Assembly (NCBI GenBank): GCA_050260275.1 | Contig: JBLNBX010000125.1 | Coordinates: 1-7,725, forward strand | Source of the DNA: DATMXS01 sp050260275 | GTDB taxonomy: Bacteria > Acidobacteriota > Terriglobia > Bryobacterales > Bryobacteraceae | Reading direction: 5' to 3' | DNA length: 7,725 bases | Shown here: positions 1 to 5,757 of the stretch, piece by piece | Position numbering within the stretch: position 1 is the stretch's first letter | Layout of the letters: each line of letters opens with the position of its first letter | Made by a program: the position numbers and the translations under genes | Notes under the pieces: model-generated | What the model was told of the DNA's origin: nothing | The model's database searches: none | What the model saw: the letters and a program-made list of their open reading frames with translations, nothing else

Positions 1-599
1 AGAACGAACATCCACGCAAGCGGCAAAACGAGGGCAAACACCACCAGCCCGGCAGCCACGTACCGCCAGCGCAGCTTTGCCAGGAATACCCCGACTATCA
101 GCATGGGCAGGTACGTCAGCGCCGTTCCGAGGTCGGGCTGCTTGACCACCATCAGAAAGGGGACGCCCACGAGGAACCCAAGCTTGAACAGGTCGCGCAG
201 TTCGATCCGCTCGGTCTTGAGCTCGGTGAGGTATCGGGTCACCAGCAGCAGGATCACGATCTTGACGAACTCCGATACCTGGAAATTGAAGAAAGGCAAG
301 GCAATCCAGCGCTTCGCTCCGTACACGGTGCGTCCGAACAGCATCACCGCCACAAGCCCCACGATCGCGGCCCCGTACAGGACGAACGCCTTTGAAATGA
401 CGCTGTGGTAATCCATGCGGGCGAAGATCCACAGCACGACCAGCCCGGCGCACAGCCACAAACCCTGGCGCCACCACGCATCCTCCCAGACGGTGTCGCG
501 GGTGGCGCTGTAGATCTGGAGGATGCCTATGGCCGAGATCACCAGGATGATCATCAGCATGGGCCAGTCGAGGTCGCGGGCGGAGCGGTAGTGTGACAT
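1..599 (-). CDS. rodA: RodA, SEDS peptidoglycan glycosyltransferase (3' end missing)
   Basis: RodA is the SEDS-family polytopic membrane protein that polymerises lipid II into glycan strands during cell elongation, paired with the transpeptidase PBP2. The first 199 codons are visible before the left window edge; full-length relatives have roughly 370-400. The product opens MSHYRSARDLDWP, a usual RodA beginning, followed by hydrophobic segments near residues 13-30, 45-61, 71-88, 111-123, 139-152 and 161-198. Family signatures are GAKRW (94-98), a Q-x-S-E motif (107-110) and KQPDLGTA (153-160). Position 108 is Val where most SEDS proteins have Pro (QPSE). The ATG at 599-597 was chosen because it gives this N-terminus; a GGAG lies 13 bases upstream, which is rather far. 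It follows mrdA in the same direction after 208 bp. The family assignment is secure; function follows from the family and the neighbours. Confidence 0.93.
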   Translation of the reverse strand, partial: MSHYRSARDLDWPMLMIILVISAIGILQIYSATRDTVWEDAWWRQGLWLCAGLVVLWIFARMDYHSVISKAFVLYGAAIVGLVAVMLFGRTVYGAKRWIALPFFNFQVSEFVKIVILLLVTRYLTELKTERIELRDLFKLGFLVGVPFLMVVKQPDLGTALTYLPMLIVGVFLAKLRWRYVAAGLVVFALVLPLAWMFV

Positions 600-807
600 G
601 TCTACAGGGAAGCTCCGCCAGTGGCCGGTTCTGCCGGCTGCGCAGCGCGAGCGGCCCCATCAGGCCGGGGGACCGCCCACAAAATCCGGTTCGGGGGGGC
701 GGGCTTGAGCCCGCGCGAGGCTTCAGCCTCGCGAGTTCCGGCCATTCTCGCCAGATAGCCAGTCCGAGCTGCCCCAGCAGGCCGGCGGCCCACCCTACAC
801 AACGTCC
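600..807. other. mrdA-rodA intergenic region
   Basis: This 208-bp stretch interrupts an otherwise closely packed operon. Apart from the double hairpin at 699-733 it holds a G-rich run (693-699) and a GC-rich segment at 665-680 with short inverted complementarity. No convincing promoter was seen upstream of rodA. A minus-strand frame starts with GTG overlapping the mrdA stop (809-811) and ends at 602. Its Arg/Ala/Pro/Gly-rich product runs straight through the hairpins and resembles no family I know, so I read the region as noncoding. Confidence 0.55.
699..733. repeat. Pair of adjacent perfect hairpins (REP-like element)
   Basis: Two perfect inverted repeats abut in the mrdA-rodA gap. The first has 7-bp arms GCGGGCT/AGCCCGC (699-705 and 708-714) around TG. 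The second has 9-bp arms CGCGAGGCT/AGCCTCGCG (714-722 and 725-733) around TC, and shares base 714 with the first. Both loops carry a CTTGAG or CTTCAG core. This layout is typical of dispersed repetitive extragenic palindromes in GC-rich genomes. In the transcript it could form stable stems between mrdA and rodA and affect mRNA stability or attenuation. There is no T-run for a classical terminator in the direction of transcription. That it is a multi-copy repeat is inference. Confidence 0.6.
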
Positions 808-2688
808 TCACCGGACCTCCGGGGGCTTGGGGCCGAGCGGTGGCGCGGCGCGGCGAATCTCGGCAAGCATCTGATTGGAGGTGATCCGCGCCTTCTTGTC
901 GAAATAAGCCTTGATCACGTCACGCACGATCGGTGCGGCCAGGTTGCCGTGCAGCCCTTCTTCGAACAGGGCGACAACGACGATCTCGGGCGCTTCGCAG
1001 GGGGCGAAGCCTATGAACCAGGCGTTGTCCAGAAACTTATGCGTTTTGGCTTTCTCATTCGACGCCGTCTGGGCCGTGCCCGTCTTGCCGCACACGCTGA
1101 TGCCCGGCAGCCGGGCGCGGACGCCCGTTCCGCCTTCGTTCACGACGGCGTACATGCCCGCGATCACCTTCTGAACGTTCTCCGGGTTGAACTTGACGAT
1201 TTTCGGCGGCTCGAGCTTGTCGGTTTTCACCAGGTGCGGGCGGTAGAACACGCCGCCACGGGCCAGTCCACCCACGGAGTAGGCGAGCTGCAGCGGAGAA
1301 ATCGCCACCGCGCCCTGCCCGATGGCTACTGAGATGGTCTCTCCGGCGTACCACTTCTGCCGGAACATCCGCATCTTCCATTTCGTGGACGGTATCACGC
1401 CGCTGGCTTCGTTGGGCAGGTCGATGCCGGTCTTGCTGCCAAGGCCCATGGCCTCGGCGTACTTGGCGATGGTGTCCACGCCCGTCTTGTTCCCGACGTT
1501 GTAGAAGTAGACGTCGCAGGACTGTGCAAGGCCCTTGTGCAGGCTCACACGCCCGTGCCCGCCCCTGAGGTGGCACTTGAAATAGCGGCCGTAGAACGTC
1601 GCGCCCCCCGCGCAGCTCACGCTGAAGTTCTCGTCGATCACGCCGCTTTCGAGCCCCGCCATCGCGACGATCGGCTTGAAGGTGGAACCGGGCGCGAGCT
1701 GCGCCTGTATAGCCCGGTTCAGCAGAGGATTATCGGGGTTGTTAACCAGCTCCCTCCAGGCCGCCGCGCTTATGCCGCCGGCGAAAAGGTTCGGGTCGAA
1801 AGTGGGCCGGCTGACCATCGCAAGGACCTCGCCGTTGCGCGGATCGAGCGCCACCACCGCGCCCTTCCTGCCCTCCATGGCGAGCTCGGCTACAGCCTGA
1901 AGGTCCAGATCCAGCGTCAGTTGCAGGTTCTTGCCAGGCTTGGCCTCCTTGATGCCCAGGATGCCGCGCTCGCGCCCGCGGCTATCCACCAGCACCTGGC
2001 GCTGGCCGTCCACGCCCATGAGGGTGTGGTTGTACTCGCGCTCAATGCCGAATTTGCCGATTATGTCGCCGGGGTTGTACTCGATGTACTCGGCGCTGTT
2101 GAGTTCCTCTTCATTGATCTCGCCCACGTAGCCGATGACGTGCGCCGCGAAGCCCCCCTGCGGATACAGGCGGCGCTGCGCCGGGATAAGCTCGAGTTCG
2201 GGGAATGTATCGGGGTCGCGGTGCGCCTCGACGAAGGCCAGTTCGCGCGGGCTGAGCTCCTCCTTGATGACGATGGGCTCATACCGCGGCCTCTGCTTGA
2301 AGCGCTCCACGCGCGCCTCGAGAACGGCGGGGTCCATATTCAGGCCCGCGGCGATCGGCTTGAGGTGCTCCGGCTTGGCCGCTTCACGGGACAGGATCAG
2401 GCTGTAAGAGGCGCGGTTGTCGACGATTATGCGGCCGTCCCGGTCCAGGATCTTGCCGCGCGGAGCGAGCACCGGGATCGACTTGATGCGGTTGCGCTCG
2501 GCCTGCTCGGCGTAGACATCGGGATTGCGGACCTGCAGCTCCCAGAAGCCGGAGATCAGGAAGAGGAAGACGCCCACGGCGGCATACTGGAAGGCGGCAA
2601 TGCGCGCCGAGGCGGATTTGGTGTCATCGCGAAATACAGGTTCTTGCGCCCGTTCTTCTCCCTGGCCGCCCGAGATAATCACTGTCAA
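808..2688 (-). CDS. mrdA: Penicillin-binding protein 2 (elongation transpeptidase)
   Basis: This class B PBP is a membrane-anchored DD-transpeptidase that cross-links peptidoglycan during elongation and activates RodA. The product is 626 residues, normal for PBP2. Numbering from the TTG at 2688, there is a cytoplasmic N-terminus, one membrane anchor (about 31-49), and a pedestal domain (about 65-240) with the typical APRGKILDRDGR stretch (75-86). The transpeptidase domain follows, with the SxxK serine in STFK (335-338), the second motif SCD (390-392) and KTG (535-537). C359, C372, H378 and C391 may form a zinc site. The tail after about 600 is polar and Pro-rich. The start is uncertain: TTG at 2688 is the most upstream, but the GTG at 2682, two codons on, lies 6 bases from a GGGGG and fits better. 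mreD ends 9 bp upstream, so the two are probably co-transcribed. Confidence 0.95.
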   Translation of the reverse strand: MTVIISGGQGEERAQEPVFRDDTKSASARIAAFQYAAVGVFLFLISGFWELQVRNPDVYAEQAERNRIKSIPVLAPRGKILDRDGRIIVDNRASYSLILSREAAKPEHLKPIAAGLNMDPAVLEARVERFKQRPRYEPIVIKEELSPRELAFVEAHRDPDTFPELELIPAQRRLYPQGGFAAHVIGYVGEINEEELNSAEYIEYNPGDIIGKFGIEREYNHTLMGVDGQRQVLVDSRGRERGILGIKEAKPGKNLQLTLDLDLQAVAELAMEGRKGAVVALDPRNGEVLAMVSRPTFDPNLFAGGISAAAWRELVNNPDNPLLNRAIQAQLAPGSTFKPIVAMAGLESGVIDENFSVSCAGGATFYGRYFKCHLRGGHGRVSLHKGLAQSCDVYFYNVGNKTGVDTIAKYAEAMGLGSKTGIDLPNEASGVIPSTKWKMRMFRQKWYAGETISVAIGQGAVAISPLQLAYSVGGLARGGVFYRPHLVKTDKLEPPKIVKFNPENVQKVIAGMYAVVNEGGTGVRARLPGISVCGKTGTAQTASNEKAKTHKFLDNAWFIGFAPCEAPEIVVVALFEEGLHGNLAAPIVRDVIKAYFDKKARITSNQMLAEIRRAAPPLGPKPPEVR

Positions 2689-2693
2689 CCCCC
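2689..2693 (-). promoter_or_regulatory. Possible ribosome binding site for mrdA
   Basis: A GGGGG run on the minus strand directly abuts the TTG candidate start at 2688, which is too close to serve it. It lies 6 bases from the GTG at 2682-2680, a normal spacing. This favours GTG as the true mrdA start. The run is part of a GC-rich segment, so the evidence is modest. Confidence 0.4.
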
Positions 2694-2697
2694 GGGC

Positions 2698-3234
2698 CTA
2701 GACCCTCTCCTTCAGTTTATCCAAAAAGTGAAAAAGCGAGATGCCTACAGCGGCGTTCAGCAGGCCCAGAAAGAAGGTCCGCTGAGCGTCGAACCCCACA
2801 AGTTGCCCCAGCAGCGCGCGCGATAGCACCCAGTAGAGAAACTGGTGGAAGAAGAAGAAAAACAGGCCCAGCAGAAACCGCACCACCTGGTGCTCCACGT
2901 CGAAACGCATGCCGATCGAAGCGGCGAAATAGCCCACCAGCGTCTTGACGATACCGAACATTCCGATGGGCTGGTGCGAGAGAGAGTCCTGCAACAGGCC
3001 GATGCCCGCGCCGATGAACGTGCCCGCTACCTGCTCGCGCCGCATGAGCGCGAAGTACACCGTCACGAGCAACGGCAGTTCCAGGTACGACAAGCCCTGG
3101 AAGAACAGCGGTACGTACACCTGGAAGAGAATCGCCGCGAGCGGCGCGGCTACGAGGCCCCACTTGCGGAAGCGCGCGACACTGCGCTCGCGGGCGCTGG
3201 TTACCAGGAGACGGCTGCTGCCGAGGTCGCTCAT
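2698..3234 (-). CDS. mreD: Rod shape-determining membrane protein MreD
   Basis: MreD is a small polytopic inner-membrane protein that works with MreC in the elongasome and influences PBP2/RodA activity. The 178-residue product fits the family (about 160-180). It has a basic N-terminal stretch (about 14-25) and roughly six hydrophobic segments near 26-45, 51-64, 69-83, 89-107, 117-137 and 153-171. The fifth contains a run of five Phe (125-129). The GIGLLQDSLSHQPIG stretch (77-91) is the most recognisable MreD feature, with a conserved Asp at 83 after the third segment. The ATG overlaps the mreC stop as ATGA, and a GAGGGAG lies 5 bases upstream inside mreC, so translation is probably coupled. 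MreD sequences diverge quickly, so the call rests on topology, this motif and position between mreC and mrdA. Confidence 0.92.
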   Translation of the reverse strand: MSDLGSSRLLVTSARERSVARFRKWGLVAAPLAAILFQVYVPLFFQGLSYLELPLLVTVYFALMRREQVAGTFIGAGIGLLQDSLSHQPIGMFGIVKTLVGYFAASIGMRFDVEHQVVRFLLGLFFFFFHQFLYWVLSRALLGQLVGFDAQRTFFLGLLNAAVGISLFHFLDKLKERV

Positions 3235-4436
3235 TCGGGCTCCCTCGCCGGCGCGGCCTCGCGCCCGGACGCTCCTGGCGCGGCCTCGGTTCCGGACGCT
3301 CCCGGCGCTGGCTTCGCCTGGCCGGTTACGGCTGGCTTGGCGGCCTTGGCCTTGGCAGCGGCCACCTGCTCGGGCGTCAGGTTGAAATCGGGAGGCCTGG
3401 AGCCCGGCAGGCCCTCACCGAATCTGTGTCCCTGGGCCTCACCGAGCTCGCGGTACTTCTCCTTCAGGCGATCGGCGTCGGTCGTCAGGTGGGCGGGCCT
3501 CCGGGGACCGGCTCCACCTTCCCCTCCTCCTGGCGCTGCTTCCGGCGCAGGATCAGCTTCGCCGGGAGGAGGCGGCTGGATGTAGATTTCCTTCGCGGGC
3601 TCCTTGAACTCCGGCACGTTCTGGTGCGCGCCCTCGACGATAACGAGCACCTCTTCCAGTCCTCTGGCCAGCCCGCTCGGAGACAGGGTGACGTCCCGGT
3701 ACTGCGAGTTGCCGGCGCGGACCGCGGTCACCCTACCCACGGGCAGGCCGCGCGGAAACACTCCGTCGTCGCCGGAGGTGAAGAACACCTCGTCCACCTC
3801 CACCTGCTGCTCGTTGGGGATAAAATCCACCTTGCAATTGGCCTGACCCAGGCCACGCACGAGGCCCCTGACGTGATGCTTCTGCGAGACGACCCCGGCA
3901 GCGAACGTGGGATCGGTGATCAGCAGCACCTGCGCCGCTGTTGGATAGGCTGCTATCACTTTCCCGACGATCCCATCGGGGGTGATGACCGGCATGCCGC
4001 GCATGATGCCGGCTCCCGACCCGCGGTCCAGGAAAACCACCCGGGAGTTAGCGCCCGTGCCCGTCGCTATCACGCGGGCGGGCAGCATCTTGGACGGGGT
4101 CTGCGCCTGGAAAGCCGCCAGGGCGCGCAGGCGATCGGCGGTCTCCAGCTCCACGCGAAGTTGCTGGTTCTCGAGCTTGAGTTTGGAGACTTCTTCCTTT
4201 AGTTGCCGGTTCTCGCCGCCGAGGTCCTTGAACAGCAGGTAGCTGCGAACCACGCCGGTCACGGCGGCGCGGACGGTGTCCACGACTTTTGCCGCGGGCG
4301 TGATGGCGGTGACGGCCCAGATACGGATCAGGCGCACATCGCCGTTTCCCTTCACCTGGTACGCCAGCAGCACCAGTTGCGCAAAAATCACCAGCATCAA
4401 AACGGTGACATTGCGATACCGGTTGAGCAACTCCAT
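3231..4436 (-). CDS. mreC: Rod shape-determining protein MreC, with long C-terminal tail
   Basis: MreC is a bitopic protein whose extracytoplasmic part binds PBP2 and links MreB to the cell-wall synthases. The 401-residue product has a short cytoplasmic N-terminus and one membrane anchor (about 10-27). A charged helical coiled-coil follows (about 72-108, ENRQLKEEVSKLKLENQQLR region), then the paired beta-barrel MreC domain (about 115-272). Typical motifs are ARVIATG (120-126), the GIVGKV turn (155-160), LLITDPTFAAG (171-181) and FTSGDDGVFPRGLPVG (219-234). The last 120 or so residues are a Pro/Ala/Gly-rich tail that many MreC proteins lack or have much shorter. It contains a charged segment at 318-335 and a short APGASG(T/R)EA repeat near 377-395. 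The ATG at 4436 sits 36 bp after mreB, with only a weak AGG before it. The 3' end overlaps mreD by 4 bp. Confidence 0.95.
   Translation of the reverse strand: MELLNRYRNVTVLMLVIFAQLVLLAYQVKGNGDVRLIRIWAVTAITPAAKVVDTVRAAVTGVVRSYLLFKDLGGENRQLKEEVSKLKLENQQLRVELETADRLRALAAFQAQTPSKMLPARVIATGTGANSRVVFLDRGSGAGIMRGMPVITPDGIVGKVIAAYPTAAQVLLITDPTFAAGVVSQKHHVRGLVRGLGQANCKVDFIPNEQQVEVDEVFFTSGDDGVFPRGLPVGRVTAVRAGNSQYRDVTLSPSGLARGLEEVLVIVEGAHQNVPEFKEPAKEIYIQPPPPGEADPAPEAAPGGGEGGAGPRRPAHLTTDADRLKEKYRELGEAQGHRFGEGLPGSRPPDFNLTPEQVAAAKAKAAKPAVTGQAKPAPGASGTEAAPGASGREAAPAREPE
3250..3303 (-). repeat. 27-bp tandem repeat in the 3' end of mreC
   Basis: Two direct copies (3250-3276 and 3277-3303) match at 23 of 27 positions. 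Each encodes nine residues of the MreC tail, of the form GASG(T/R)EAAP. A partial third copy may begin at 3304. The length is a multiple of three, so the duplication preserves the frame. Confidence 0.7.
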
Positions 4437-4472
4437 CCTGTTAGGCCGGCCGTGAGGTTCGGCGCATCGAAA

Positions 4473-5498
<1,026 letters not shown>

Positions 5499-5640
5499 CT
5501 CAGGAATTCCAATACTCGTTGTCCACGCCTCGCCGCGCCGTTTTCATAATCGGCGGCCCGCATTGCAGCATCCAACCGGATGGATTCGACAGGGGGGGTC
5601 GATTCGTTTCGAGCGTACCATAACTCTCAGATTTTGATCC

Positions 5641-5654
5641 TGAACCACGGTTCA
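5641..5654. promoter_or_regulatory. 14-bp inverted repeat, candidate operator
   Basis: TGAACC-AC-GGTTCA has perfect 6-bp arms around 2 bases and lies in the AT-rich centre of the divergent region. It is near possible promoter elements for both genes. The size and symmetry suit a dimeric repressor or activator. No regulator family can be named from this site alone, and chance occurrence is possible. Confidence 0.35.
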
Positions 5655-5711
5655 TTAGTGCAATAAAATGTCGCGAGCGCAACGGTCACCGCGTCCCATG
5701 TATCATTAATC

Positions 5712-5751
5712 CAAGGCAACAGAGGGCAAATCAAGGCACCAGAGGGCGAAT
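5712..5751 (+). repeat. 20-bp tandem duplication carrying the kgd ribosome binding site
   Basis: Two direct copies (5712-5731 and 5732-5751) match at 18 of 20 positions. Each contains AGAGGG, a plausible Shine-Dalgarno core. The second core (5741-5746) is 11 bases from the kgd ATG, slightly long but usable; the first (5721-5726) is too far. The leader therefore appears to have a duplicated ribosome binding segment. Confidence 0.65.
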
Positions 5752-5757
5752 TTTCCC

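Larger units (their letters stand above)
5499..5757. promoter_or_regulatory. Divergent mreB/kgd promoter region
   Basis: This 259-bp region separates the start codons of two head-to-head genes and must hold both promoters unless one is read from further away. Its middle (about 5615-5712) is clearly more AT-rich than the flanking genes. No hexamer pair is convincing. On the plus strand CTGAAC (5640-5645) and AATAAA (5662-5667) are 16 bp apart, and TATCAT lies at 5701-5706. On the minus strand TTGCGC and ACTAAT are 17 bp apart, with the second ending where the 5641-5654 palindrome begins. An imperfect 16-bp palindrome (14 of 16 bases symmetric) lies at 5570-5585, and a seven-G run at 5592-5598. 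No small gene is credible here. Confidence 0.5.

Noticed and set aside
602..811. A 69-codon minus-strand frame starting GTG on the mrdA stop and ending just before rodA, as if translationally coupled
   Set aside because: Its product is Arg/Ala/Pro/Gly-rich with no recognisable fold, it passes through two perfect hairpins, and it has no clear ribosome binding site. Open frames of this size are expected in GC-rich DNA. Conservation in relatives could reverse this.
1537..2826. A 429-codon plus-strand open frame opposite mrdA
   Set aside because: It lies antisense to an unmistakable PBP2 and crosses into mreD. The composition is that of a codon shadow in a high-GC gene.
2845..2870. A purine-rich GAAGAAGAAGAAAAA tract in mreD, considered as a slippage or programmed frameshift site
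   Set aside because: It simply encodes the Phe run of a membrane helix; the frame is intact on both sides and no alternative product is evident.
4437..4472. The 36-bp mreB-mreC gap as a terminator or promoter
   Set aside because: No stable hairpin with a T-run and no promoter hexamers are visible. It is an ordinary operon spacer.
5500..5682. A 60-codon minus-strand frame just upstream of mreB
   Set aside because: It covers the divergent promoter region and its palindromes, has no family resemblance and no convincing ribosome binding site.
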